DNA of 64,000 nucleotides, from assembly GCA_934655875.1 (NCBI GenBank), contig CAKUHB010000006.1:53327-117326 (forward strand). The letters are read 5' to 3'. A program made the translations under genes and the position numbers. The notes under the pieces were generated by a model. That model did no database searches and had not been told where the DNA came from. It saw nothing but the letters and a program-made list of their open reading frames with translations. Shown here piece after piece: positions 49,932 through 57,719 of this stretch. This DNA comes from an uncultured Oscillospiraceae bacterium (lineage in GTDB: Bacteria; Bacillota; Clostridia; Oscillospirales; Oscillospiraceae). Each line of letters starts with the position of its first letter. Positions within the stretch are counted from its first letter, which is position 1.

Positions 49932-51881
49932 ATGACCACGAGCGTAAACAGACAGGAAGCGCTGCATCAGTTCAAGCTGGCGCTCAAAGCCGGGCAGAAG
50001 TGCTACCGCGATTGCGTCCACCGCGGGCGCAACCCCTATCCGCAGATCCTCGAGGAGCTGCTGCAGGGCAGCATGGTGGCCGGACGCGTGGATCTGGGCG
50101 AGCTGGAGATCCCGATTGCCCAGATTGTTGGGGTGAACACCGCCGGACGGCAGTCGGCCTTCGCGGCGAATTTTATGCCGCTGCTCGGTCTGGGGACGGA
50201 GTTCGCGGGCAAGTGGATCTCGCTCTGCGAGACCCATCTGGGCGACACCGGCATTACCGACCCCATCCGCTGCTTTGAATACATGGGGCAGTTTTACGTG
50301 CAGGAGGGCAACAAGCGCGTGAGCGTTCTGCGGAGCTTTGACGCGCCGACCATCCGCGCGTACGTCACGCGCGTGCTGCCGCTGTACTCCGACGATCCGG
50401 CTGTGCGGGTCTACTATGAATTTCTGCATTTTTACGAGCGCTGCGGCCTGTATCAGGTGCAGTTCACCCGTCTGGGCGACTATCCCAAGCTGCAGGCCGC
50501 ACTCGGGTTCGACGCAGATCACGTCTGGTCGAAGCTTGAGCGCCGCGCGTTCCTCAATGCCTTTTACACCTTCAAGTCCGCCTATGACGAGCTGACGCAG
50601 TCCGAGCCGCCCGTCACGACGGCGGAAGCGCTGCTGACCTGGCTGCACGCGTATACGCTGGGCGATCTGCGCGTGCTGACGCAGGCGGAGCTGGAACGGT
50701 CCATCCGCGCCATCTGGCCGGAGCTGGAAGCCGTTGCCCGGGGCGGCAAGATCGCCGTGCAGACCGAAGCCGCGCCGGAGCCGCAGAGTCTGCTCGGCCG
50801 TCTGACCGGCTTCCGCGGGTGCCTGCGCACGGCGTTCATCTATGAATGCGCGCCGGAGACCAGCCCCTGGATCGCCGCACATGAGGTTGGGCGGCTCCAG
50901 CTGGCGCAGGCGCTCGGCGAATCCGTCGATACGCAGGTTTATCTTGTGCCGGATTATCCAAGCCCCGAAGACGCGCTCGAACAGGCCGTGGCCGATGGCG
51001 CGCAGGTCGTCTTCACCACGACGGTGCCGCTGATCTTCGCCTGCCGCAAGCTTGCGCCCAAGTATCCCGGCGTGCGCTTTCTCAACTGCTCGGTCGATAT
51101 GCCGTACCCCGGCGTCCGGACGTACTACAGCCGGATCTATGAAGCCAAATTCCTTCTGGGCGCGCTGGCCGGAACGATGACGCGGGACGAACGCATCGGC
51201 TATGTCGCCGACGCGCCGGTCTTCGGCACGCCCGCAGCCATCAACGCCTTCGCCCTCGGCGCGCAGCTGACGCGGCCGGGCGCGCAGATCCTGCTGCGCT
51301 GGTCCTGCTGCGAGCAGGAGCCTGCCGCCGCGCTGGCGGCGGAGGGCCTCGGCGTGATCTGCGCCCACGATCTCAAGCGGCCGGGACAGGAAAACGGCTG
51401 GCGCGGCCTGTGCTGCGTGGAGGATGGAAAGCCGCGGCGCGAAGCGCTCCCGATCCGGAACTGGGGCGAGATCTATATTCGTCTCGCGCGCAGCATCCTG
51501 CGCGGCGGCTGGGACGAGCTGAATGCGGCCGGCGCGATCAATTACTGGTGGGGCTTTGCCAGCGGCGCGGTCGACGTGCGGCTGGAGGACAGCGTGCCGG
51601 AGGGCCCGCGGGAGCTGCTGCGGACGCTGCGCGAAGCGCTGGTGCACGGCGAACTGACGCCCTTCCACCGCCGCATTGCCGATCAGGCGGGCACGCTGCG
51701 TAATGACGGCGAGCAGTGGTTCTCGCCGGAGCAGATCCTGCGCATGGACTGGCTGTGCAGCAATGTCACCGGCAGGATCCCGGCCTATGAGGAGCTGCTG
51801 CCGATGGCGCAGCCGATGGTGCGCCTGCTCGGCGTCTACCGTGACACACTCGAACCGAAGAAAAGGGGGCCGCTGCTGTGA
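49932..51881 (+). CDS. Cytoplasmic fusion of a ParB-like domain and a BMP (PnrA-type) ligand-binding domain
   Basis: A 649-residue protein with no signal peptide or TM segment. Residues about 55-150 look like a ParB N-terminal/sulfiredoxin-like fold (IPIAQIVGVNTAGRQSAF, then FYVQEGNKRVSVLRSFDAPTIRAYVTRVLP). Residues about 300-580 match the BMP/PnrA nucleoside-binding family (RTAFIYECAPETSPW, YSRIYEAKFLLGALAGTMT, RIGYVADAPVFGTPAAINAFALGA). A helical C-terminus follows. BMP domains are normally lipoproteins that feed nucleoside importers, so this looks like an intracellular nucleoside-type sensor. The stop overlaps the phosphoesterase gene by 4 bp. Function is inferred. Confidence 0.75.
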   Translation: MTTSVNRQEALHQFKLALKAGQKCYRDCVHRGRNPYPQILEELLQGSMVAGRVDLGELEIPIAQIVGVNTAGRQSAFAANFMPLLGLGTEFAGKWISLCETHLGDTGITDPIRCFEYMGQFYVQEGNKRVSVLRSFDAPTIRAYVTRVLPLYSDDPAVRVYYEFLHFYERCGLYQVQFTRLGDYPKLQAALGFDADHVWSKLERRAFLNAFYTFKSAYDELTQSEPPVTTAEALLTWLHAYTLGDLRVLTQAELERSIRAIWPELEAVARGGKIAVQTEAAPEPQSLLGRLTGFRGCLRTAFIYECAPETSPWIAAHEVGRLQLAQALGESVDTQVYLVPDYPSPEDALEQAVADGAQVVFTTTVPLIFACRKLAPKYPGVRFLNCSVDMPYPGVRTYYSRIYEAKFLLGALAGTMTRDERIGYVADAPVFGTPAAINAFALGAQLTRPGAQILLRWSCCEQEPAAALAAEGLGVICAHDLKRPGQENGWRGLCCVEDGKPRREALPIRNWGEIYIRLARSILRGGWDELNAAGAINYWWGFASGAVDVRLEDSVPEGPRELLRTLREALVHGELTPFHRRIADQAGTLRNDGEQWFSPEQILRMDWLCSNVTGRIPAYEELLPMAQPMVRLLGVYRDTLEPKKRGPLL

Positions 51882-52468
51882 AGCTGCTTCTGCTTGCGGA
51901 CAAGGAGAGCCGCTATCTCTGGGATTTTTACAAGCCCGGCTGCCTGCGGGAGTATGATCTGATGCTCTCGTGCGGGGATCTGAAGGCCGAATATCTGACG
52001 TTTCTCGTGACGCTTGGCCGCTCGCCCCTGTTGTACGTCCGGGGAAATCATGACGACAGCTACGAATCGCGCCCGCCGGAGGGCTGCGAGTGCATTGAAG
52101 ACCGGCTCGTGACGGTGGGCGGCCTGCGGATCATGGGTCTCGGCGGCAGTCCCCTGTATTCCGGGGGCCGGAACCAGTACACCGAGCGGCAGATGCAGGC
52201 GCGCATCCGGAAGCTCGACTGGAGGATCCGCCGCGCGGGCGGCGTCGACATCGTGCTCACGCACGCCCCGGCCCGCGGCTTCGGCGACGCGGAGGATTTT
52301 GCCCACCGCGGCTTTGAAGCCTTTCTGCCGCTGCTTGAGCGCTACCAGCCGCGCTATCTGATCCACGGCCATGTGCATATGGAGTACGGCCATGCGATCC
52401 CCCGCGTGCTGCAGCATGGCGGCACCACCATCATCAACGCCTGCGAGCGCTATACGCTCGAAATATAG
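51878..52468 (+). CDS. Calcineurin-like metallophosphoesterase
   Basis: A 196-residue enzyme of the metallophosphatase superfamily: MKLLLLADKE (usually D-x-H; here the His is replaced by Lys/Glu), LSCGDLKAEYL (GD), LLYVRGNHDDSY (GNHD), VLTHAPARG (H) and IHGHVHMEYG (GHxH). Four of five motif blocks are intact. It is coupled to the ParB-like/BMP fusion (ATGA-type overlap) and sits 8 bp before the methyltransferase gene. Substrate unknown; a phosphodiester or nucleotide is plausible given the partner. Confidence 0.85.
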   Translation: MKLLLLADKESRYLWDFYKPGCLREYDLMLSCGDLKAEYLTFLVTLGRSPLLYVRGNHDDSYESRPPEGCECIEDRLVTVGGLRIMGLGGSPLYSGGRNQYTERQMQARIRKLDWRIRRAGGVDIVLTHAPARGFGDAEDFAHRGFEAFLPLLERYQPRYLIHGHVHMEYGHAIPRVLQHGGTTIINACERYTLEI

Positions 52469-52476
52469 GAGGAACT

Positions 52477-53655
52477 ATGGACTATCCCAAGGTCTGCCTG
52501 CGCCGCGGCGAGGAAGCCGGCGTGCGCGCGGGACAGAAACTGATCTATGATAACGAGCTGGACTGGGCAGACGATGTCTGCACAGACGGCTGCATCGTCG
52601 ACGTGCTGGACAGCCGGCAGCGCTTTGCCGCCCGCGGGTTTTTCAATTCGAAATCCAGGCTGACCGTCCGCGTTCTGACGCGCGACGAGCAGGAGCCGGT
52701 CGACCGCGCCTTTTTCCGCCGCCGCATCGAAGCCGCGTGGCGCACACGGCAGGCGCTGGGCTTCCGGGATTCCTGCCGCGTCATCTTCGGCGAGTCGGAT
52801 GGGCTGCCGGGGCTGACGGTGGATAAATTTGCCGACTGCCTGTCGTTCCAGATCGCCTGTCTTGGCATGGAGCAGTGGAAGCCGGTGCTGATCGAGCTTC
52901 TGGCGGAGCTTTTTTCACCGCGCGGCATCTATGAGCGCGACGATCTGCCGGTCCGGGAAAAGGAAGGTCTGCCGCAGATCAAGACCTGCGTCTACGGCGA
53001 GGTTCCGGACGAGCTTGTGATCCGGGAGCATGACGCGAAGATGCTCGTCTCCATCGCAAACGGCCAGAAGACCGGGCACTTCCTCGACCAGCAGGAAAAC
53101 CGCGGCCGCCTGAAGCCCTACGCGCCGGGACAGGACGTGCTTGACCTGTGCTGCTGCACGGGCGGCTTTTCGGTGCACGCTGCGCTCTATGGCGCAAAAA
53201 CGGTCGAGGCGGTCGATGTGTCTGAGGACGCGCTGGCGCTCGTGCGGCGCAACGCGGCGCTGAACGGCGTGCAGGACCGGCTGACGACGACCTGCGCCAA
53301 TGTATTTGATCTTGCACGGCAGTACGTGCAGGAGGGACGGCAGTACGGCCTTGTCATCTGCGATCCACCCGCCTTTGCCAAGAGCCGCAAGGTGCTTGAG
53401 AGCGCCTACCGCGGTTATAAGGAACTGAATTTGCAGTGCATGAAGCTCGTCCGCCCGGGCGGCTTCCTTGTTTCGTGCTCGTGCAGCCAGTTCATGACGC
53501 CGGAGCTGTTCCTCCGGATGCTGCGCGAAGCCGCGCAGGACGCCGGCCGCGAAGCGCGGCTGCTCGAAATGCTCCTACAGTCCCGCGACCACGCCGCCAG
53601 TCTCAGCTCCGACCAGGCTTTGTATTTGAAGGGCGATATCATGCAGATCTTATAA
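52477..53655 (+). CDS. RlmI-like class I SAM-dependent rRNA methyltransferase
   Basis: A 392-residue enzyme: N-terminal PUA domain (VCLRRGEEAGVRAGQKLIYDNE through RFAARGFFNSKSRLTVRVLTRD, residues 3-68), a linker, and a Rossmann methyltransferase with VLDLCCCTGGFSVHAALYGAKTVEAVDVSEDAL (motif I, about 222) and VICDPPAFAKSRK (motif IV, about 291), plus SCSCSQFM. This is the RlmI/RlmK-C family that makes m5C in 23S rRNA. RBS GGAGGAAC lies before ATG. It is last in a three-gene run with the phosphoesterase. Confidence 0.9.
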   Translation: MDYPKVCLRRGEEAGVRAGQKLIYDNELDWADDVCTDGCIVDVLDSRQRFAARGFFNSKSRLTVRVLTRDEQEPVDRAFFRRRIEAAWRTRQALGFRDSCRVIFGESDGLPGLTVDKFADCLSFQIACLGMEQWKPVLIELLAELFSPRGIYERDDLPVREKEGLPQIKTCVYGEVPDELVIREHDAKMLVSIANGQKTGHFLDQQENRGRLKPYAPGQDVLDLCCCTGGFSVHAALYGAKTVEAVDVSEDALALVRRNAALNGVQDRLTTTCANVFDLARQYVQEGRQYGLVICDPPAFAKSRKVLESAYRGYKELNLQCMKLVRPGGFLVSCSCSQFMTPELFLRMLREAAQDAGREARLLEMLLQSRDHAASLSSDQALYLKGDIMQIL

Positions 53656-53683
53656 CCGCGAATGCGCGGCGCATCGGGAAAAA

Positions 53684-53725
53684 GGATAAAACGCGGCACG
53701 GCGGGATCAAGTCCGCCGTGCCGCG
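53684..53725 (-). terminator. Terminator of the Ltp island operon
   Basis: 13-bp stem CGCGGCACGGCGG / CCGCCGTGCCGCG with an 8-nt loop. TTTTATCC follows on the minus strand, TAAAAC on the plus strand. It separates this unit from the convergent methyltransferase gene. Confidence 0.85.
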
Positions 53726-53774
53726 TAAAACTGTAAAGCGCAGGAATCACTTATGCGCAGACCGGGAAGATGAT

Positions 53775-54188
53775 TTACAGTTTAGAGCATTCCTCCTGTT
53801 CCGCATCTTCCACAGGTGTACTTGCTGGTTCGGTAGTTTCAACTACAGACGAATTTTCTTCACTGCTCTCAGAAGCATTATCTTCGCAAGCGCATTGCGG
53901 CATAACCGGCTCTGGAAGAGCCAGCGAAATCTTGGATAAATATGCTAAAACGTAAAATCCAATCCCAAGCATGGCGAATGTTAATGTTAAAACGAAAAAC
54001 GCGGTTGCGTAGTTGCCGTTGATAATATAGTTATAGGCATCTCCGCCGACATAAGCGTTGTGATATGTATATGGATAAAGCTCGCCATTATCATAAGAGT
54101 ATATTTTATCAAAGCCCATATATAGAAAAATGAGCGAAACAAAGAATGAAATACCAGATAGAACTTTCCAAACACTGCTCTTCTGCAT
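53775..54188 (-). CDS. Small two-TM membrane protein of the Ltp island
   Basis: A 137-residue protein with TM1 at about residues 7-25 (VLSGISFFVSLIFLYMGF), an extracytoplasmic Tyr/Asn-rich loop (DKIYSYDNGELYPYTYHNAYVGGDAYNYI), TM2 at about 60-85, and a highly acidic Glu/Ser tail (SESSEENSSVVETTE). Start 54188 is set by AGGAGG; a longer frame has no site. The gene is visibly lower in GC than its neighbours. No recognised family. It is 28 bp after the Ltp lipoprotein gene, so the two are cotranscribed and perhaps function together. Confidence 0.7.
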   Translation of the reverse strand: MQKSSVWKVLSGISFFVSLIFLYMGFDKIYSYDNGELYPYTYHNAYVGGDAYNYIINGNYATAFFVLTLTFAMLGIGFYVLAYLSKISLALPEPVMPQCACEDNASESSEENSSVVETTEPASTPVEDAEQEECSKL

Positions 54189-54216
54189 CACATATTCCTC
54201 CTGAAAATCTGAAATA

Positions 54217-55047
54217 TTAGTATCCGTTTTGGGTTGCTGCATAGGAAGCCTGGTCATACGTATAGCCCTCGTATTCAAGCTGCTCAATCAAGCTCTGACG
54301 GGAGAAGGACATAATGTCCAGATATTGCTTCGCGGCTTTTACAGCCTGCTCTTTCCAGTCCGCACCACAGTGATCCGCTGCATATGTCGCTTCGGAATCT
54401 GAGTATCCTTCATATTTTAGCTGCTCGATAAGGCCGGAATAGGAGAAAGCCATGGAGTTCAGGTATTGCTGCGCGGATTGCAGTGCGTTTTGCTCTCCGG
54501 CAGAAGAAGAGGACTGTGAGCCTGCGGTATTCGGTGAGGATGCTGCGGAAGCGCCATATGCCTGCTCTGCGCCGTAGACGGCTTCTTCGTGCGTGAAGCC
54601 CTCATATTCCAATTGATCGATCAAACCCTCTTTCGAGAAAGCCATGGAACGCAGATACTGCGCAGCAGACAGCGCGGCCTGCTCTCGCCAGTCAGCGCCG
54701 CAATTGTCGGCAGCATAGGCAGCTTCTTCGTCGCTGTAGCCTTCATATGCAAGCTGATCGATCAATCCGGTATAGGAGAAGGCCATGACGTTCAGGTATT
54801 GCTTTGCGGCGGCTAAGGCGTTCCTTTTTCCGGCAGAGACGCTGTCGGAATCCGCTGTCGCTACAGATCCACCTGGGCTGCTCGCCGCCGCTGAGGTGGA
54901 CGCAGGCGTTGTATGACTGCTTTCGACGGGAGATGTGTCCTGCGTGGAGTCTCTTACGGCTATACTGGCGGAAGAACTGCCGCACCCGCAAACAGAAGCA
55001 AGAAGGAGAACGCAGGAGAGACAAACTGCAATGACCCTTTTTGACAT
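54217..55047 (-). CDS. Ltp-family lipoprotein with four HTH-like repeats
   Basis: A 276-residue lipoprotein. Signal peptide with lipobox near VCG-Cys22. Residues 23-75 are a Ser/Thr-rich linker. Four repeats of about 42-47 residues follow (77-122, 125-166, 187-233, 236-276), each of the form YLxxMAFSxxGLIxQLxYEG(Y/F)xxxEAxYxA, arranged as two tandem pairs with a Ser-rich spacer at 167-186. This is the Lipoprotein_Ltp (PF07553) repeat. Ltp of Streptococcus phage TP-J34 blocks phage DNA injection by binding the tape-measure protein. Whether this protein does so is inferred. RBS AAAGGAAA; a strong minus-strand promoter is at 55085-55113. Confidence 0.85.
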   Translation of the reverse strand: MSKRVIAVCLSCVLLLASVCGCGSSSASIAVRDSTQDTSPVESSHTTPASTSAAASSPGGSVATADSDSVSAGKRNALAAAKQYLNVMAFSYTGLIDQLAYEGYSDEEAAYAADNCGADWREQAALSAAQYLRSMAFSKEGLIDQLEYEGFTHEEAVYGAEQAYGASAASSPNTAGSQSSSSAGEQNALQSAQQYLNSMAFSYSGLIEQLKYEGYSDSEATYAADHCGADWKEQAVKAAKQYLDIMSFSRQSLIEQLEYEGYTYDQASYAATQNGY

Positions 55048-55084
55048 ATTCTCATTTCCTTTCTATGGAATGGTTGATATTTAC

Positions 55085-55113
55085 AGGATAACACATGCTT
55101 CAAAGAATGTCAA
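55085..55113 (-). promoter_or_regulatory. Sigma-A promoter for the Ltp operon
   Basis: Minus strand: -35 TTGACA (55113-55108), 17-bp spacer, -10 TATCCT (55090-55085), 38 bp upstream of the Ltp start. Confidence 0.75.
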
Positions 55114-55182
55114 ATAATCTATACATTAAATGATAATTTAATATCCAATAACGCAAATTATACTATCACAAGAGGTGATGCT

Positions 55183-55461
55183 ATGATTTGCGATACGATC
55201 AAAGACCTGAGAGAGCGGGCAGGACTGTCTCAATCTGCGCTGGCCAAAAAAGTGGGCGTTACCCGTTCGGCAGTAAACGCGTGGGAGATGGGGCTGTCCA
55301 TACCGACAACACAATATGTCGCTGAGCTTGCGCAGCTTTTTCATGTATCGGCAGATTATATGCTCGGTCTCGACAATACGGAAGCAATCTATATTGGCGG
55401 CCTGTCGGAGGAGGAAAAGCATATCCTCTATTCGCTTCTGAACTATTTCCAGAATAAATAA
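55183..55461 (+). CDS. XRE-family transcriptional regulator
   Basis: A 92-residue protein: IKDLRERAGLSQSALAKKVGVTRSAVNAWEMGLSIPTTQYVAELAQLFHVSADYMLGLD (residues 5-63) is an intact HTH_3 domain, followed by a short tail. RBS AGAGGTGATG precedes ATG 55183. It diverges from the Ltp operon with a 135-bp A/T-rich gap, a typical phage-immunity-type arrangement. It probably regulates itself and Ltp. A possible -10 TATACT lies at 55159-55164. Confidence 0.88.
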   Translation: MICDTIKDLRERAGLSQSALAKKVGVTRSAVNAWEMGLSIPTTQYVAELAQLFHVSADYMLGLDNTEAIYIGGLSEEEKHILYSLLNYFQNK

Positions 55462-55508
55462 GTGGGAGCTGTGTGTCTGTGGAGTTCACATCCCAATGCC
55501 TGTTATAC

Positions 55509-55545
55509 AAAAAGTCTCGCCGGAGGTTTTCCAGCGAGACTTTTT
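55509..55545. terminator. Bidirectional terminator between XRE and degV genes
   Basis: 12-bp stem AAAAAGTCTCGC / GCGAGACTTTTT with a 13-nt loop; T-tracts on both strands. Confidence 0.9.
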
Positions 55546-55596
55546 CAGATTCAGGGTGTGACCCGGGACGGGCATTGAACTGCGTGCCGCTGCGGG

Positions 55597-56472
55597 TCAG
55601 ATGTTCCGGACGTTTTCGTCCGACAGGAAGAACAGGGCCAGGGCGCCGGGGCCAACGTGGGAGCCGGTGACGGGTTCGTAGTCGACCATCAGAATGACCT
55701 TCGGCGGGCGGCTGCGGCGGAGCATGGACGCGAGGATCTGCGCGTCCGCTTCACAGTCGGCGTGCGCGATACCGATGACCTGCGATTCTGGCTCCACGAC
55801 CAGCTCCGCGTAGCGCTGGGCGATCGCCTCAATGGCGCGCTGGCGGCCGCGGATCTTGGCAAAGCAGACGATCTTGCCCTGCGGATCGCCCTTGAGCAGG
55901 GGCTTGATCTGCAAAACGGTTCCGACTGCCGCTTCCAGATTGGACAGGCGGCCCGTCTTCCGGAGGTAGCGCAGATCGCCGACCGTAAAGATCTGCGCCA
56001 TGCGGTGCCGCAGGGCGCGCAGGAGCTTATAGGTCTCATCGATGCTCATGCCCGCGCGGCGGCAGTCAACTGCGCGCATGACGAGAAGACCCTCGCCGAG
56101 GGACGCGCTGTAGGTGTCGACAAAGAGGATCTTCCGCTCCGGAAATTCCTCGCTCAGCTGCTTTTCCGCGATCTTGCCGGACGCATACGAGCCGCTGATG
56201 CCGGAGGACATGCTGACAAACAGCACGTCCTCGCCGCGCGAGAGCATCGGCGTCAGCGCGTCGATAAACCGCTGCGGCGGGATCTGCGAGGTCGTGACGC
56301 GCTCACCGGCGCGCATTCTGGTATAGAAGTCCTTGGCGTCAAAGCTCTGCGTGTCCATGCAGGCATGCTCGCCGGACTCAGTATGAAACGTAAACGGTAC
56401 CAGCGTGATCTGCTCGCGCTGCAAATACTCTGTCGGGAGATTGGCAGAGGTGTCCGTGACGATTTGAAACAT
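55597..56472 (-). CDS. DegV family fatty-acid-binding protein
   Basis: A 291-residue DegV/FakB-type protein. IVTDTSANLPTEYLQREQITLVPF is the N-terminal signature, with TSQIPPQRFIDAL (conserved S/T-x-x-P) and VLFVSMSSGISGSYASGKIA (SSGLSGTY-type motif). The C-terminal half includes LSNLEAAVGTVLQIKPLL and GHVGPGALALFF. FakB proteins present fatty acids to the kinase FakA; FakA is not nearby. ATG 56472 is chosen over one 7 codons upstream, which lacks an RBS. A divergent promoter pair lies at 56509-56588. Confidence 0.9.
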   Translation of the reverse strand: MFQIVTDTSANLPTEYLQREQITLVPFTFHTESGEHACMDTQSFDAKDFYTRMRAGERVTTSQIPPQRFIDALTPMLSRGEDVLFVSMSSGISGSYASGKIAEKQLSEEFPERKILFVDTYSASLGEGLLVMRAVDCRRAGMSIDETYKLLRALRHRMAQIFTVGDLRYLRKTGRLSNLEAAVGTVLQIKPLLKGDPQGKIVCFAKIRGRQRAIEAIAQRYAELVVEPESQVIGIAHADCEADAQILASMLRRSRPPKVILMVDYEPVTGSHVGPGALALFFLSDENVRNI

Positions 56473-56508
56473 GGCTTTCGCTTCTTTCTGCATGTAATTT
56501 TCTATATT

Positions 56509-56537
56509 AGATTAACACATTTTGCGAGCGATGTCAA
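56509..56537 (-). promoter_or_regulatory. Sigma-A promoter for the degV gene
   Basis: Minus strand: -35 TTGACA (56537-56532), 17-bp spacer, -10 TAATCT (56514-56509). Confidence 0.7.
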
Positions 56538-56560
56538 CTTGTATAAATTTCTGCGCATGC

Positions 56561-56588
56561 TTGCTTTTTTCATAAAATGTGCTATACT
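56561..56588 (+). promoter_or_regulatory. Sigma-A promoter for the DUF1836 gene
   Basis: -35 TTGCTT (56561-56566), 16-bp spacer, -10 TATACT (56583-56588), 26 bp before the start. Confidence 0.65.
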
Positions 56589-56613
56589 GGCAGAGAAGGG
56601 TGTGTGTAAATTT

Positions 56614-57219
56614 ATGGCATACGATAACGGCCTCGTCGCCGGCAAGCTTCGCCGGTGGGAGCATCATCTGAAGCGCTACCGGCTGCCGGACTGGGAGGGG
56701 CTGCCGGATTTCGGCCTGTATATGGAGCAGGTCGTCCAGCTGCTGACGCAGTATCTGAGCTTTCTGCCGCCGGATCTCAAGCAGCCGCAGCCCGTCACGG
56801 CTGCGGTGATCAACAATTACGTCCGGACAAAACTGCTGCCGGAGCCGAAAAAGAAGCGGTATTACCGCATTCATCTGGCGTATCTTCTCATGATCTGTAC
56901 GCTCAAGCAGAGCCTGCGCCTGTCCATGCTGCCATCGCTGCTGCCCGGGAACCTCCCGGAGGAGGACGTGCGGCGGATCTATACAGCGTTTGTCCGGCGG
57001 CAGCGGCTCTGCGCGCAGTATTTTATCGATCAGGTCAAGCTGACGGCGGCCGCTATGCTGGATGAGGAGGTCAGCTCCGAGCTGGCAGTGACGGATCCGT
57101 CCGAGTTGGTCATCTCCGCCGCAATCCTGAGCGGCTTCACGCGGCTTCTGGCGGAGAAGCTTCTGCTGCTGGAGGGCAAGACGCTGGCAGACGGCGGAAG
57201 CCTGGAGCTGGAGCCGTGA
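56614..57219 (+). CDS. DUF1836 domain protein
   Basis: A 201-residue cytoplasmic protein. Residues about 20-130 match DUF1836, an all-helical domain often described as HTH-like: LPDWEGLPDFGLYMEQVVQLLTQYL, then VTAAVINNYVRTKLLPEPKKKRYYRIHLAYLLMICTLK, in which the second block resembles a MerR-like recognition helix region. DNA binding is likely but unproven. ATG 56614 follows AGAAGGGTG at some distance. Monocistronic between the divergent degV promoter and the tRNA pair. Confidence 0.85.
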   Translation: MAYDNGLVAGKLRRWEHHLKRYRLPDWEGLPDFGLYMEQVVQLLTQYLSFLPPDLKQPQPVTAAVINNYVRTKLLPEPKKKRYYRIHLAYLLMICTLKQSLRLSMLPSLLPGNLPEEDVRRIYTAFVRRQRLCAQYFIDQVKLTAAAMLDEEVSSELAVTDPSELVISAAILSGFTRLLAEKLLLLEGKTLADGGSLELEP

Positions 57220-57396
57220 AGGGGGTGCATGTTGCCGGGGGAGGTACGGGAATACTCCGGCGGCGTTGCCGCCTTCGTGCCGCTGCGCATTTTCTTTTGG
57301 CTGCGCCAAAAGCTGCGATGCTTTGCATCGCGGCCATCTGACGATGGCAAAATGCTTGCGGTCGAACCCAATGGGTTCGTTCCATGTACGGGGCGC

Positions 57397-57433
57397 AAAA
57401 AAATCCAGACATCATAAAGATGTCTGGATTTTT
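57397..57433. terminator. Bidirectional terminator after the tRNA pair
   Basis: 16-bp A/T-flanked stem AAAAAATCCAGACATC / GATGTCTGGATTTTTT with loop ATAAA. It ends the minus-strand tRNA transcript and can also stop plus-strand readthrough from the DUF1836 gene. Confidence 0.9.
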
Positions 57434-57508
57434 TGGTGACCCGTACGGGAATCGAACCCATATTACCGCCGTGAAAGGGCGGTGTCTTAACCTTTTGACC
57501 AACGGGCC
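57434..57508 (-). tRNA. tRNA-Glu (TTC)
   Basis: Minus strand begins GGCCCGTTGGTC and reads CGCCCTTTCACGGCG around the anticodon TTC, TTCGATT in the T-loop, with acceptor GGCCCGT/ACGGGTC and an encoded CCA. Cloverleaf pairs throughout. It abuts tRNA-Met without a spacer, so both are processed from one precursor. Confidence 0.95.
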
Positions 57509-57584
57509 TGGTAGCGGCAATCTGACTCGAACAGATGACACTCCGGGTATGAACCGAATGCTCTACCAACTGAGCTATGCCGCC
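57509..57584 (-). tRNA. tRNA-Met (CAT), elongator-like
   Basis: Minus strand begins GGCGGCATAGCTCAGTTGG; the anticodon loop is TTCATAC with stem TTCGG/CCGGA, the T-loop is TTCGAGT, and CCA is encoded. There is no run of three G-C pairs in the anticodon stem, so it is not the initiator. A lysidine-type tRNA-Ile2 with anticodon CAT cannot be fully excluded. The G1-U72 acceptor pair is a wobble pair. Confidence 0.9.
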
Positions 57585-57620
57585 ATAGTTGTTACGTGCC
57601 GTATCTCACGGGCACGATGT

Positions 57621-57649
57621 ATTATAAAAGATTCCGGTGATTTTGTCAA
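57621..57649 (-). promoter_or_regulatory. Consensus promoter of the tRNA-Met/tRNA-Glu unit
   Basis: Minus strand: -35 TTGACA (57649-57644), 17-bp spacer, -10 TATAAT (57626-57621), both perfect, 37 bp upstream of tRNA-Met. Confidence 0.95.
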
Positions 57650-57719
57650 CCGGATTCTGAAATTTTTCCAAAAAATTTTCTGTATTGTCCCGACTCCCCG
57701 CACATACTAGCTGCGGGTG

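Noticed and set aside
49203..51668. A minus-strand open frame of about 820 codons across recR and the BMP fusion
   Set aside because: Same kind of shadow, without a start site and with low-complexity composition; the plus-strand genes have clear motifs.
54217..55047. Repeats in the Ltp gene as a possible CRISPR or minisatellite
   Set aside because: The repeats are coding, in frame, about 130 bp long and diverged at the DNA level; they match a protein repeat family.
57030..57569. Minus-strand open frames through the two tRNA genes
   Set aside because: The tRNA cloverleaves and a consensus promoter explain this DNA.
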